A stretch of 64,000 bases of DNA from Curtobacterium guangdongense (GTDB lineage Bacteria; Actinomycetota; Actinomycetes; Actinomycetales; Microbacteriaceae), in contig NZ_JBMPIT010000002.1 in NCBI RefSeq assembly GCF_049341845.1, positions 248,001 to 312,000 of the forward strand. Reading direction: 5' to 3'. The notes under the pieces are model-generated. The model did not search any database. It had not been told where the DNA came from and saw only the letters and a list, made by a program, of their open reading frames with translations. How positions within the stretch are numbered: position 1 is the stretch's first letter; each line of letters starts with the position of its first letter. Shown here one piece after another: positions 1-11,522 of the stretch. Both the position numbers and the translations under genes were made by a program.

Positions 1-145
1 CTGTCGCAACGGGGTTCTCCTTCTGTGTTTGTCTGGCCGCCTCCGGCGGCGAGCGCGCCTCCGGCGACGCGAACGCGAGACGCGGGTGCCGCACCGAAGA
101 CGGGCGGCGGTGCGATCAGGTGGGTGTGCCACGATCGGACGCGTG

Positions 146-490
146 ATGGAGATGTCCGCCGAGGCCTTCGAGGCGCTCGTGACCGACGAACTCGACCTGC
201 TGCCCGACGAGATGGTCGACGGCCTCGACAACGTCGTGTTCGTCGTGGAGGACGAACCCGAGGACGGCTCCGAGCTCTTCGGCATCTACGACGGCGTCGC
301 ACAGACCGAACGCGGGCAGTACGGCTTCGGAGAGCTCCCCGACCGCATCGTGGTGTTCCGGAAGCAGCACCTCGCCGAGTGCGACACGATCGAGGAACTC
401 CGGGACGAGGTCCACACCACGCTCGTCCACGAGATCGGCCACTGGTACGGCATCGACGACGAGCGCCTCCACGAACTCGGCTGGGCGTAG
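146..490 (+). CDS. Zincin-like metallopeptidase family protein
   Basis: A 114-residue protein of the small actinobacterial zincin-like metallopeptidase family (PF06262 type). The zinc-binding motif is seen near the C-terminus as HEIGHWYGIDD (HExxHxxGxxD), which supplies two histidines and the third ligand. The acidic N-terminal half contains the family-like stretch GLDNVVFVVEDEP. The size is normal for the family and there is no signal peptide, so it is probably cytoplasmic; substrates of the family are unknown. I chose ATG 146, but GTG 143 lies just upstream and a CACGAT hexamer ends 7 bases before it, so a leaderless GTG start is possible. It stands alone and converges on the kinase gene downstream. 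Confidence 0.85.
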   Translation: MEMSAEAFEALVTDELDLLPDEMVDGLDNVVFVVEDEPEDGSELFGIYDGVAQTERGQYGFGELPDRIVVFRKQHLAECDTIEELRDEVHTTLVHEIGHWYGIDDERLHELGWA

Positions 491-541
491 CGACGCCACC
501 AGTCCGCGGGCCACCAGCCGCGAGCCACCGGCGACAGGCCC

Positions 542-1123
542 TCAGGACCGCAGGACGACGTCCGCCAGTGCGACGGGGTCCTCCGACGCGATGAACGCAT
601 CCTCCTGCCGCGCCCAGCGCTCCCACTCCGCCGCGAACACGTCCCCGTCCCGGTCGAGAGCACGCCGCTTCCGGACCTCGTCGTCCGCGTCCATCCAGAC
701 CCGCAGCGTCGCGAGCGGTGCCGAGCCGCGGGACAACGAACCACAGCCCTCGATCACGAGCGGCGCCGCAGGGTCGAGCGACACCCAGTCGGCCGGTGCA
801 GAGCGGCCCCAATCCCACCGCCGGTAGCCGGACACCTCGCCGAGGACCTCCGTCACGACGGCTGTCGACGCGGCACGGAGCCCGTCCCACCCCGGGTAGA
901 CGTCGTCGAGGTGGACCACCCGCCACCCGAGCGACTCCCCGAGTGCGTTCCCCAGCGTGGTCTTCCCGGTCCCGGAGCGCCCGTCGACCAGGACGACGGA
1001 CCGGCGGCCGGACGGCTGCGGAGCCGACCGTGCGCGGTCGGCGAGGGACGCGACGGAGACGAGCCGAGCCTCCAGGCCGACGGAAGCACCCGAGACCGAA
1101 GCACCACGCACCCCCTCAGACAC
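542..1123 (-). CDS. P-loop ATP-binding protein, nucleoside/small-molecule kinase-like
   Basis: A protein of about 193 residues with a clear Walker A motif GRSGTGKTTLG (about residues 48-58), followed by a HLDDVYPGWDG segment of the kind seen in uridine-kinase-like P-loop kinases and by VIEGCGSLS. It probably phosphorylates a small metabolite, but the substrate cannot be read from the sequence. GTG 1123 overlaps the ykoC stop codon, so it is probably the last gene of the thiamin-precursor operon; a role in that pathway is only inference. A GTG at codon 22 is an alternative start. The N-terminal tail (GLEARLVSV) is encoded by a half-copy of the GGAGGCTCGG hairpin family. Confidence 0.7.
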   Translation of the reverse strand: MSEGVRGASVSGASVGLEARLVSVASLADRARSAPQPSGRRSVVLVDGRSGTGKTTLGNALGESLGWRVVHLDDVYPGWDGLRAASTAVVTEVLGEVSGYRRWDWGRSAPADWVSLDPAAPLVIEGCGSLSRGSAPLATLRVWMDADDEVRKRRALDRDGDVFAAEWERWARQEDAFIASEDPVALADVVLRS

Positions 1124-1922
1124 GCCACGTCCCCACGGCCACCGACGCCGCGATCGAGACGAGCCCGATCCCGACCAGCACGGCCACCATCGCCCACTCC
1201 CGTGCGCCGAAGCGGGCCGGGCGGGCCCACGTGCGCCTCCCGGGCGCGCCGAACCCGCGCGACTCCATCGCCACCGCGAGCGTCGTCGCCCGACGGAGCG
1301 CGAGCACGAGCAGCGCGAACGCCATCGACGCACCGCGCCGGATCCGTCCGGTGTCAGCGAGCCCGCGGGCACGCCTGGCCATCGCGAGCTGCCGCCAGTC
1401 GTCGCCGAGCAGGGTCATCATCCGGATGGCTGCGAGTGCCCCGAGCACGAACCTCGCGGGCAGCCGCAGGATCTGCGCGAGCCCGTCGGCCAGGTCCGTG
1501 GGGTCCATCCCGATGAACAACACGATGCTCGGCACCCCGACCGCGAGCACGCGCAGCATCGTCGCCACGGCGAGCACGAGCGACCCGTCGGTGACGTGGG
1601 CGAAGCCGAGGTCGAACCACTCCCGTCCGGAGGCCCTCCCGTACAACGCGATGCTCACGCCCGTCAGGGGCACGGCGATCAAAACGGGCGAGGTCCGGAG
1701 CAGCAGGGTCCGGACCGGGATCCGGAGGAGGGGAAGGAGGGCGAGCTCCAGACCGAGGGCGACCGCCGCCGACACGACGTCGAGGCTCAGCACGAGACAG
1801 ATCCCGAGACCGATGACCCCGAGGAGCGCTGCCACCGGTTGGACCGCGCGGATGCCGCGTTGCGGCCGGACGGGAGGCTCGGACCGCCACGGCTGTGCGC
1901 GTTGCGTCGACGAGGTGGTCAC
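1116..1922 (-). CDS. ykoC: ECF transporter T component, HMP/thiamin type (YkoC/EcfT)
   Basis: A 268-residue membrane protein with several hydrophobic segments and the EcfT coupling-helix pattern ending ARRARGL (about residue 190), which docks on the ATPases. It energises the S component YkoE for uptake of hydroxymethylpyrimidine or thiamin precursors. GTG 1922 overlaps the ykoD stop by 4 bases (GTGA), so translation is coupled. The N-terminal tail (SEPPVRP) is encoded by a GGACGGGAGGCTCGG half-site at about 1868-1882. Third gene of the riboswitch-controlled operon. The family call is firm; the exact substrate rests on YkoE and the riboswitch. Confidence 0.88.
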   Translation of the reverse strand: MTTSSTQRAQPWRSEPPVRPQRGIRAVQPVAALLGVIGLGICLVLSLDVVSAAVALGLELALLPLLRIPVRTLLLRTSPVLIAVPLTGVSIALYGRASGREWFDLGFAHVTDGSLVLAVATMLRVLAVGVPSIVLFIGMDPTDLADGLAQILRLPARFVLGALAAIRMMTLLGDDWRQLAMARRARGLADTGRIRRGASMAFALLVLALRRATTLAVAMESRGFGAPGRRTWARPARFGAREWAMVAVLVGIGLVSIAASVAVGTWRV

Positions 1923-3709
1923 GTCGTGACCTCCGTGGGCGCGTTGGTCGCGGGCGCGTGTGCGCGTGTCTCGGCTGCGGTTGCGCGCGTCTCGGCTGCG
2001 CGTGTCGCGCCCGTCGCGGTGAGGACCACCTCGTCGGCGTCGAGTGCGCGCACCAGGTCCCGGTCGTGCGTCACTGCGACCACCGCGGTCCCGGCGTCCG
2101 CCAGCGCTCCGAGCCGGTCGATCACGGCCTGCCACGTCGCACGGTCCTGCCCCGACGTCGGTTCGTCGAGCACGACGACCGGAGGCCGGGTGGCAACGAC
2201 CGTGGCGATCGCGAGACGCCGCTGTTCACCGCCGGAGAGCGTGAACGGGTTGGCGTCCGCGAGGTGCGCCAGGCCGAAGGCATCGAGCAGCTCACCCACA
2301 CGCTCCGCGGTGTCCGGGATGCCGAGGGCATGCGGGCCGGCGGCGATCTCCTCGCGGACCGTGCGGGCGACGAACTGGTGCTCCGGGTCCTGGAAGACCG
2401 TGCCGATCCGGGCCGCGAGCTCGCGGCTCGACCAGGAGTGCGGCGCAGGGCCGGCGTCGCGGGCGAGCGTCCCGGTGGCACGGAGCATGCCCGCTGCGGG
2501 ACGGAGGAGTCCCGCGAGGGTCAGCCCGAGCGTCGACTTGCCGATGCCGTTCGGGCCCGTGATCGCGATGACCCGGCCGGCGCGGACGTCGAGGTCGATG
2601 CCGCTCCCCACGCGCTGCCGCTTGCCCCGGGCGGTGCCGAGCCCCTCCGCCACGAGGAGGTCCTGCTCCGTCGCCCGCTCCGTCGCGCGCCGCGTCGCGA
2701 GCCCCGGCTCACGCCCGGCCGCGCGCCCGGCCGCGCGCCCGTTCTCGTCGAGCGGGCGAAATGCCAGGGTGGGTTCCCCACTCGACCCGGGTATTTCGCC
2801 CGCTCGTGGGGGCGCGCTCGTCCCCGCCTCGTCGAGCGGGCGGAATACCGGAGTGCTCCCCGAGACGGGCCCGGGTATTTCGCCCGCTCGTGCGGGCGCG
2901 GGATGGGGCGCTCGGGCGGAGCCGCGCGCGGGTTCGGCACCGGGGACCCACACGCCGGCAGCGGTCAAGGCATCGCCGTGGGTGCGGAGGACGTCGGCGG
3001 GCGTGCCGTCGGCGATCACGCCGCCGCCCGGCTCGAGCAGCACGAGCCGGTCGACCAGGTCGAGCCACGTGCCGATCCGGTGCTCCACGACGAGCATCGT
3101 CGCGCCGGTCTCGTCGAGCAGTGCCCGGACGGCGTCGTGCACCTGTCGGACTCCGGACGGGTCGAGGTTCGCGCAGGGTTCGTCGAGCACCAGTGCTCCC
3201 GGACGCATCGCGAGCACCCCGGCGAGCGCCAACCGCTGCCGCTGCCCACCCGAGAGCATCGTCGTCGACCGGTCGAGCGGCAGGTCGAGCCCGACGACGT
3301 CGAGCGCCGACCGGACCCGCTCCCAGGTCTCGCCTCGGGGGACGCCGGTGTTCTCGCACCCGAACGCGACGTCGTCCCCGATGCGGGACATCACGGTGTG
3401 CGCCTCCGGGTCCTGCATGACGAGCCCGACGCGTCCGCGGACGGACCCCGGTGCCACGCCGTCGACGAGCACGCTGCCCTCCGCGGCCGCCGCGGAGTCG
3501 TCGTCCGGGTCCGGCTCGTCGGGCAGCACGGCGGCGACGGCACGCAGGAGCGTCGACTTGCCCGCGCCGGAGGCACCGACGACCGCGACCCGTTCGCCGG
3601 GCTGGACGACGAGGTCGACCTCGCGGACCGCCCAGTCGTCCCGCTCGGCGTACCGCCAGCCCCAGTCTCGGAACTCGATCCGGGCCGCCTGCGCGCCCGG
3701 CACCGTCAC
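1919..3709 (-). CDS. ykoD: ECF transporter ATPase with two fused ABC domains (YkoD-like)
   Basis: A 596-residue double ATPase. Domain 1 has Walker A GASGAGKS (residues 45-52), signature LSGGQRQR and Walker B ALVLDEP. Domain 2 has Walker A GPNGIGKS (about 384-391), signature LSGGEQRR and VVVLDEP. It drives YkoE/YkoC-mediated uptake at the membrane. GTG 3709 overlaps the ykoE stop (GTGA). The linker between domains (about residues 273-320) is odd: it is encoded by two copies of the 56-base palindromic element found between genes elsewhere in the window, giving two similar peptides (RAGEIPG ... FRPLDE). The pair spacing is 84 bases, which keeps the frame, so the gene is intact. Confidence 0.92.
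   Translation of the reverse strand: MTVPGAQAARIEFRDWGWRYAERDDWAVREVDLVVQPGERVAVVGASGAGKSTLLRAVAAVLPDEPDPDDDSAAAAEGSVLVDGVAPGSVRGRVGLVMQDPEAHTVMSRIGDDVAFGCENTGVPRGETWERVRSALDVVGLDLPLDRSTTMLSGGQRQRLALAGVLAMRPGALVLDEPCANLDPSGVRQVHDAVRALLDETGATMLVVEHRIGTWLDLVDRLVLLEPGGGVIADGTPADVLRTHGDALTAAGVWVPGAEPARGSARAPHPAPARAGEIPGPVSGSTPVFRPLDEAGTSAPPRAGEIPGSSGEPTLAFRPLDENGRAAGRAAGREPGLATRRATERATEQDLLVAEGLGTARGKRQRVGSGIDLDVRAGRVIAITGPNGIGKSTLGLTLAGLLRPAAGMLRATGTLARDAGPAPHSWSSRELAARIGTVFQDPEHQFVARTVREEIAAGPHALGIPDTAERVGELLDAFGLAHLADANPFTLSGGEQRRLAIATVVATRPPVVVLDEPTSGQDRATWQAVIDRLGALADAGTAVVAVTHDRDLVRALDADEVVLTATGATRAAETRATAAETRAHAPATNAPTEVTT
2750..2889. repeat. Pair of 56-base palindromic elements inside ykoD
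   Basis: Units lie at 2750-2805 and 2834-2889. Each begins GAGCGGGCGAAATGCC or GAGCGGGCGGAATACC and ends GGGTATTTCGCCCGCTC, with a non-conserved 23-base centre. They match the intergenic units near 15.3, 20.9 and 23.0 kb. Here they are translated as part of the inter-domain linker. The start-to-start distance is 84 bases (28 codons), against 92-94 in the intergenic groups. Confidence 0.9.
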
Positions 3710-4383
3710 GCCGCCGTGGACGGGCGAGAGCGCCGCTTCGTGTGCTCACGGCCGGCGGCGAAGGACGACAGCACTCCGGTGCGGGCGAGCGCGCGGACGA
3801 TCAGCCATGACCCGGCGCCCGCGATGACCGCACCGGAGATCGTCCCGCACACGATGTAGACGGCCTTGAACGCGGCGTCGAGGCCCGGGTACCAGAGGAT
3901 CGTGTCGTTGATCCCCATCGCCAGTCCGGCAGCGGCGCCGGCGAGGACGACCACCGGCAGCCGGTAGACGCGGTACAGGAACAGCGCGAGCACGAGCTCC
4001 GCGCCGAGGCCCTGCGCGAGTCCTGCTTCGAGCGTGCTCCACCCCCATTGCGTGCCGAAGAGCGCCTCGACGCTGGCGGCGACGATCTCGGCGAAGAGCG
4101 CGGCACCGGGCTTCCGCACGATGATCGCGACGATCGGTCCGGCGAGGAGCCACACGCCACCGAAGAGCGCCTGCGTGCCGGGCAGCAGGAGCGCCACCGC
4201 GGCGGAGAGCGGCTCGTAGCCGAACTCCCAGAGCTTGAAGACGACACCGACCGCCACCGCGAGGACGCTGGCGACGACGATGTCCACGACCCGCCAGCGC
4301 AGCGAGCGCCTCGGGGTCGTCGTTGTCGACGGAGCCGCCGCGGTGGCAGCGGTACGGACGGTGGACGGCGTGCGCGAAGGCAT
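3706..4383 (-). CDS. ykoE: ECF transporter S component, HMP/thiamin (YkoE)
   Basis: A 225-residue integral membrane protein of the YkoE family, the substrate-binding component of an ECF importer for hydroxymethylpyrimidine or thiamin. The family-typical stretch FKLWEFGYEPLSAAVALLLP is followed by about five hydrophobic segments. A Ser/Thr/Ala-rich cytoplasmic N-terminal tail precedes the first one. ATG 4383 follows a strong GGAGG site that lies at the 3' edge of a TPP riboswitch, so expression should fall when thiamin pyrophosphate is plentiful. First gene of the ykoE-ykoD-ykoC-kinase operon. Confidence 0.93.
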   Translation of the reverse strand: MPSRTPSTVRTAATAAAPSTTTTPRRSLRWRVVDIVVASVLAVAVGVVFKLWEFGYEPLSAAVALLLPGTQALFGGVWLLAGPIVAIIVRKPGAALFAEIVAASVEALFGTQWGWSTLEAGLAQGLGAELVLALFLYRVYRLPVVVLAGAAAGLAMGINDTILWYPGLDAAFKAVYIVCGTISGAVIAGAGSWLIVRALARTGVLSSFAAGREHTKRRSRPSTAA

Positions 4384-4392
4384 CAGCTGGTA

Positions 4393-4487
4393 CTCCTCCC
4401 TGCGCCGGCATGACCCGGATCAGGTTCGACGGTCGGAGCGCCACTCGCTCCCTCTCAGCCCGGCGATCCCGGACTCCCGTGTGTGTC
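4393..4487 (-). promoter_or_regulatory. TPP riboswitch (THI element)
   Basis: Read on the minus strand, the leader of ykoE contains the conserved THI-box pieces in order: GGGCTGAGAGGG, then GACCGTCGAACCTGATCC, then GGGTCATGCCGGCGCAGGGA. The GGAGG ribosome site of ykoE directly adjoins the 3' end, so ligand-dependent masking of translation initiation is the likely mechanism. The outer boundaries are approximate. Confidence 0.93.
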
Positions 4488-4515
4488 CCAGCAGTGTACC
4501 GCTGCGCGACGCGCG

Positions 4516-4839
4516 TTACTTCTTGAGGACGCGGATCAGCTTGCGGAGCACGGTGCCCGTCACCCACACCAGCGGGATGCTCACGGCGACGAGCGCGATG
4601 AGGTTCGGCTCGAACTCCAGGTCCTTGCCCGGTCGACGGACGTACGCGCCGATCGGCACGGCCGCGCCGCCACCGCCTCCGCCGCCGTTGTCTTCGCCGT
4701 CCCCGCCGCCCCCGAACCCGAACCACCCGAGCGACACCGGGATGAGGGTCTGGTCACCGACCTCCACCGGGTCTCCGTAGTTCGTGGAGACGCCGATCGG
4801 GCGCACCTTGTCTGCGATCTGCGTGACGATGTTGGCCAT
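4516..4839 (-). CDS. GerW/YtfJ family protein
   Basis: A 107-residue protein. The N-terminal half (ADKVRPIGVSTNYGDPVEVG, then TLIPVSLGWFGFGGGGD) matches the GerW/YtfJ family, first known from spore germination but widespread in non-sporulating actinobacteria. A Gly-rich loop follows, and the C-terminus is a hydrophobic segment (LIALVAVSIPLVWVTGTVL) ending in basic residues, which suggests membrane attachment. The function outside sporulation is unknown. ATG 4839 has TAGCCT ending 7 bases upstream and no Shine-Dalgarno sequence, so the mRNA is probably leaderless. Divergent from glgX. Confidence 0.82.
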   Translation of the reverse strand: MANIVTQIADKVRPIGVSTNYGDPVEVGDQTLIPVSLGWFGFGGGGDGEDNGGGGGGGAAVPIGAYVRRPGKDLEFEPNLIALVAVSIPLVWVTGTVLRKLIRVLKK

Positions 4840-4953
4840 GTCGGCGAGGCTACTCCGCTGTGGACGGGCGCCGTTCGTCCACAGGAGTGCTCCTGCAGCG
4901 GACAGCACAGGGAGGCGTGGATACGTTTGGCGAGACCCACCACTGGAGGACCC

Positions 4954-7184
<2,231 letters not shown>

Positions 7185-7188
<4 letters not shown>

Positions 7189-9677
7189 CGGGGCAGCGCG
7201 CGCGCCGCGTCCCCGTCTCGACCTACCGTCTGCAGGTCTCGCCAGACTTCGACCTCGCGTCGGCCACAGACCTCGTCGACTACGTCCACGACCTCGGTGC
7301 GGACTGGCTGTACCTGTCCCCCGTGCTGCAGTCCGAGCCGGGTTCCGCGCACGGGTACGACGTGGTCGACCACACCCACGTCGACGAGCAGCGTGGCGGG
7401 GACGCGGCGTTCCGGGCCCTCGCCGAGGCGGCACACGCCGCGGGCCTCGGCGTCCTGGTGGACATCGTCCCGAACCACGTCGGCGTCGCGACGCCCGCGG
7501 TGAACCCGTGGTGGTGGTCGCTGCTCGAGCAGGGGCAGGACTCCCCCGTCGCCACGGCGTTCGACGTGGACTGGGCCGCCGGAGACGGACGGATCCGCAT
7601 CCCGGTCCTCGACGACAGCCTGCTCGACGCGGTGAAGCTGGACACGAGCGGCAGCACCAGCGGCTCCGCCGGCCCCGTGCTCCTGGTCGGCACCACGGCC
7701 TACCCGACCGCTCCGGGCACCGTGCACGACGGCGACGACGTGGCGACCGTGCACGCTCGACAGCACTACGAGTTCGTGCACTGGAAGCGTGCCGACCACG
7801 ACTTGAACTACCGCCGGTTCTTCGCGGTGAACACCCTCGCGGCGATCCGGGTCGAGGAACCCGAGGTGTTCGCCGCGTCCCACACCGTCGTCGGCGAGTG
7901 GTTCCAGGACGGCCTGGTCGACGGGCTCCGGATCGACCACCCGGACGGGCTGTACGACCCGGCCGGGTACCTGCAGGACCTCGCCGACCTCACCGGTGGC
8001 GCGTACACGCTCGTGGAGAAGATCCTCGAGCCCGGCGAAGAGCTCCCCGCGAGCTGGCCGGTCGACGGCACCACCGGGTACGACGCGCTCGGCGTGCTCG
8101 ACCGACTGTTCGTCGACCCCCGCGGCGAGGACCCGCTCTGGGCGACCGTCGCCGACGAGCCAGCCGACTGGCAGGCGCTGACGCACGACACCCGCCGTGG
8201 GATCGCCGACGGCATCCTCAACAGCGAGGTCCGTCGGCTCGCCCGCCTGCTCGAGGAAGCCGGCGCAGCAGACACCGATCGGGTCGTCGATGCGCTCGCC
8301 GAGGTCATCGCGTCCTTCGACGTGTACCGCACGTACCTCCCCGAGGGTTCCCACCACCTCATCGACGCCCTCGAGCTCGCGGCGGAGACCCGCCCCGACC
8401 TCGCCGACGTCATCGACCGCATCGCCCCCGCGCTCGTCGACCCCACCCACCCCGCCGCGATCCGCCTGCAGCAGACCAGCGGCATGGTGATGGCGAAGGG
8501 CGTCGAGGACACCGCGTTCTACCGGACCGCGAGGCTCAGCTCCCTGAGCGAGGTCGGCGGCGATCCGAGCGTCTTCGCCGTCAGCACCGAGGAGTTCCAC
8601 GCCGCACAGCGGGAACGCCTGGCCAGCTGGCCGCACACGATGACGACCCTCACGACGCACGACACGAAGCGCAGCGAGGACACCCGTGCCCGGATCGCCG
8701 TGCTCGCGGAACTCGGCGACGAGTGGACCGACACGTTCCGGAAGCTGCACGCCCTGGCACCGCTGGAGGACGAGGTGTTCGCGAACCTGCTCTGGCAGGC
8801 GATCGTGGGCGCCCGACCGGCCAGCAGGGAGCGCCTGCACGCGTACGCCGAGAAGGCCTCCCGCGAAGCCGGCAACAGCACGACGTGGACCGAGCCGGAC
8901 GAGGCGTTCGAGGGCCGGATGCACGCCCTCGTCGACGCCGCCTTCGACGACCCGTCCGTCGTCGCGCTGCTCGACACGCTCGACGAGCGCATCGACGCGG
9001 CCGGCTGGTCGAACGGCCTCGGCACGAAGCTCGTCCAGCTCACGGCGCCCGGCGTCCCGGACGTCTACCAGGGCACGGAGTTCTGGGACCGTTCGCTGGT
9101 CGACCCGGACAACCGGCGCGCGGTCGACTACACGGAACGCCGGCACGTCCTCGCCGAGCTCGACGGCCCCGACGACGACGGGCCCGAGACGCTGCCGGCC
9201 ATCGGCATCGACGGTGCCGCGAAGCTGCTCGTCACGACCCGTGCGCTGCGCCTCCGCCGTGACCGACCGGAGCTCTTCACGCGCTACCTACCGATCGAGG
9301 CCACCGGCAGCGCGGCGGACCACGTGGTCGCCTTCGACCGCGGCGGCGCCGTCACCGTCGCCACCCGCCTGCCGATCGGCCTGGAACGGGTCGGCGGGTG
9401 GGGTGACACCCTGATCCACCCGGCTCCCGTCGACCGGGTGGACCTGCTGACCGGGAGGCTCGTCCCGGCCACCAGGGGCATCGCACTGACCGAGCTGCTC
9501 ACCACCTACCCCGTTGCCCTGCTCGTCCCGGCGGCCGACGTCGACGAGACGGGCCGGGTCGCTGACGCGACCGACGAGGCGGACGCGAGCCGGGCCTCCA
9601 GTCCGGTCGTGACGCGCACCGCGCCGGACGAGACCGACGCGCAGGCCGACATCGACATCCTGGAGGGCCACGCATGA
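7185..9677 (+). CDS. treY: Malto-oligosyltrehalose synthase TreY
   Basis: An 830-residue GH13 enzyme that converts the reducing-end alpha-1,4 bond of maltodextrins to alpha,alpha-1,1, making maltooligosyl trehalose. Seen: the family N-terminus VSTYRLQ, then DIVPNHVG, GLRIDHPDG, LVEKIL and LTTHDTKR, the GH13 catalytic regions in TreY form. GTG 7185 overlaps the glgX stop (GTGA), and the stop overlaps treZ (ATGA), so the three genes form one tightly coupled operon. The C-terminal tail (RASSPV) is encoded by a CGGGCCTCCAGTCCGG element of the hairpin family. Confidence 0.95.
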
Positions 9678-11428
9678 CCGCACCCGACCGTTACGCCGTC
9701 TGGGCGCCCACCCCGGAGCGGGTGCGGCTCGTCGTCGACGGCACCGAGTACCCGCTGACCCGCGGCGCCGACGACTGGTGGAGCACCGACCAGGTGCTCC
9801 CCCACGTCGGCGCGCGGTACGGCTTCCGGATCGGGGACGACGACGCGGTCCGCCCGGATCCGCGCAGCCGGTACCAGCCGGAGGGTGTGCACGGCCCGTC
9901 GGAGGTCGTCGATCCGGCGCGGTTCTCGTGGACGGACGACGCCTGGACCGGACGTCCGGCCCGTGGCGCCGTGATCTACGAGATGCACGTCGGGACCTAC
10001 ACGCCGGAGGGCACGCTCGACGCCGCGGCCGCGAAGCTCGACCACCTCGTCGAACTCGGCGTGGAGTTCGTCGAGCTGCTGCCCGTCAACGGCGTCAACG
10101 GCGAGTGGAACTGGGGCTACGACGGGGTCGCCTGGTACGCCGTGGACGCACCGTACGGCGGGCCGGACGCCTACGACCGGTTCGTCGACCGGGCACACGC
10201 GCTCGGGCTCGGCGTGATCCAGGACGTCGTGTACAACCACCTCGGACCGAGCGGCAACTACCTGCCGCTCTACGGCCCGTACCTGGTCGAGGGACTCGCG
10301 AACACCTGGGGCGACTCGGTCAACGTCGAGCACCCGGAGGTCCGCCGGTACGTCCTCGACAACGTGCGGATGTGGTTCCGGGACCACCACGTCGACGGGC
10401 TTCGGCTCGACGCGGTGCACGCGATCCGGGACACCACCCGGCCGCACGTACTGCAGGCCATGGCGTCGGAGACGAACGCGTTCGGTGCCTTCGTCGGGAA
10501 ACCGCTGTCGCTCATCGCCGAGTCGGACCTCAACGACCCGATCATGTTCCGGGCGCAGGAGGCCGGCGGCTACGGGCTCGCCGGGCAGTGGTCCGACGAC
10601 TTCCACCACGCCGTGCACGTCGCCCTCACCGGCGAGACGAACGGGTACTACGCGGACTTCGCCCCGCTGTCGGCGCTGGCGAAGGTCCTGGACCACGGGT
10701 TCTTCCACGACGGCACGTGGTCGTCCTTCCGTGGCAAGCGGCACGGCCGGCCCATCGACCGCGGGACCTCCCCCGCGACGGCGCTCGTCGTGGCGAACCA
10801 GAACCACGACCAGATCGGCAACCGGGCAGCGGGCGACCGGCTCGCGGCGACGCTCACCGACGAAGGACTCGTGATCGCGGCGGCGCTGACCCTGCTCGGG
10901 CCGTTCACGCCGATGCTCTTCATGGGCGAGGAGTTCGCCGCGACGACACCGTGGCAGTTCTTCACGTCGCACCCGGAGCCGGAACTCGGCAAGGCCACCG
11001 CCGAGGGGCGGATCAAGGAGTTCGCGGAGCACGGATGGGACGAGTCCGCCGTGCCTGATCCCCAAGACCCGACGACGTTCCAGAACTCGAAGCTGTCGTG
11101 GGACGACGTGTCGTCGCCGCGGGGTGCGGCGATCCTCCGGGCCTACCGGGTGCTCGTCGCGCTGCGGCGGACGGACGAGGCGTTCGTCGACGACCGCTAC
11201 GAGGCGAACGCCGTCCGCTTCAGCGAGGACCGTCGCTGGCTCGTGCTCACCCGCGGGCTGCTCGGGCCGAGCGCGGCGCCGGCGCACGTCGTGGTGAACT
11301 TCCTCGACGACGCGGCCGAGGTGCCCGTGCCCGGCGCGACCGGCGAGGTGCTGTACCAGTTCGGTGAGGCCTCGGTCGCGACGGACTGCGTCCGGTTCAC
11401 CGGCCGCGGGGTCGTCGTCCTGCGCTGA
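9674..11428 (+). CDS. treZ: Malto-oligosyltrehalose trehalohydrolase TreZ
   Basis: A 584-residue GH13 enzyme that releases trehalose from maltooligosyl trehalose. Seen in order: YAVWAPTPERVRLVVDG (N-terminal beta domain), YEMHVGTYTPEGT, DVVYNHLG, GLRLDAVHAI, IAESDLNDP and NQNHDQIGNR, with MGEEFAA near the end of the barrel. ATG 9674 overlaps the treY stop. Last gene of glgX-treY-treZ, the route that makes trehalose as a compatible solute from glycogen. A perfect 25-base-arm palindrome lies about 95 bases after the stop. Confidence 0.95.
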   Translation: MTAPDRYAVWAPTPERVRLVVDGTEYPLTRGADDWWSTDQVLPHVGARYGFRIGDDDAVRPDPRSRYQPEGVHGPSEVVDPARFSWTDDAWTGRPARGAVIYEMHVGTYTPEGTLDAAAAKLDHLVELGVEFVELLPVNGVNGEWNWGYDGVAWYAVDAPYGGPDAYDRFVDRAHALGLGVIQDVVYNHLGPSGNYLPLYGPYLVEGLANTWGDSVNVEHPEVRRYVLDNVRMWFRDHHVDGLRLDAVHAIRDTTRPHVLQAMASETNAFGAFVGKPLSLIAESDLNDPIMFRAQEAGGYGLAGQWSDDFHHAVHVALTGETNGYYADFAPLSALAKVLDHGFFHDGTWSSFRGKRHGRPIDRGTSPATALVVANQNHDQIGNRAAGDRLAATLTDEGLVIAAALTLLGPFTPMLFMGEEFAATTPWQFFTSHPEPELGKATAEGRIKEFAEHGWDESAVPDPQDPTTFQNSKLSWDDVSSPRGAAILRAYRVLVALRRTDEAFVDDRYEANAVRFSEDRRWLVLTRGLLGPSAAPAHVVVNFLDDAAEVPVPGATGEVLYQFGEASVATDCVRFTGRGVVVLR

Positions 11429-11522
11429 CGCAGCGCGCAGCGCGCTCGTGCTGCGGCGTCGCGCTGCGCCCACGCGCTGCGCGCTCGTCGCCCTGCGCGC
11501 TCGTCGCCCTGCGCGCTCGTGC

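Noticed and set aside
1..145. A minus-strand gene beginning at about position 9 (AGAAGGAG then TTG)
   Set aside because: Only two or three codons would lie in the window, so it cannot be supported. The stretch otherwise holds a small GCCGCC-TCC-GGCGGC hairpin at 37-51.
957..3859. Long plus-strand frames opposite ykoC and ykoD
   Set aside because: Charged low-complexity translations; the minus strand carries intact ECF transporter genes with coupled starts.
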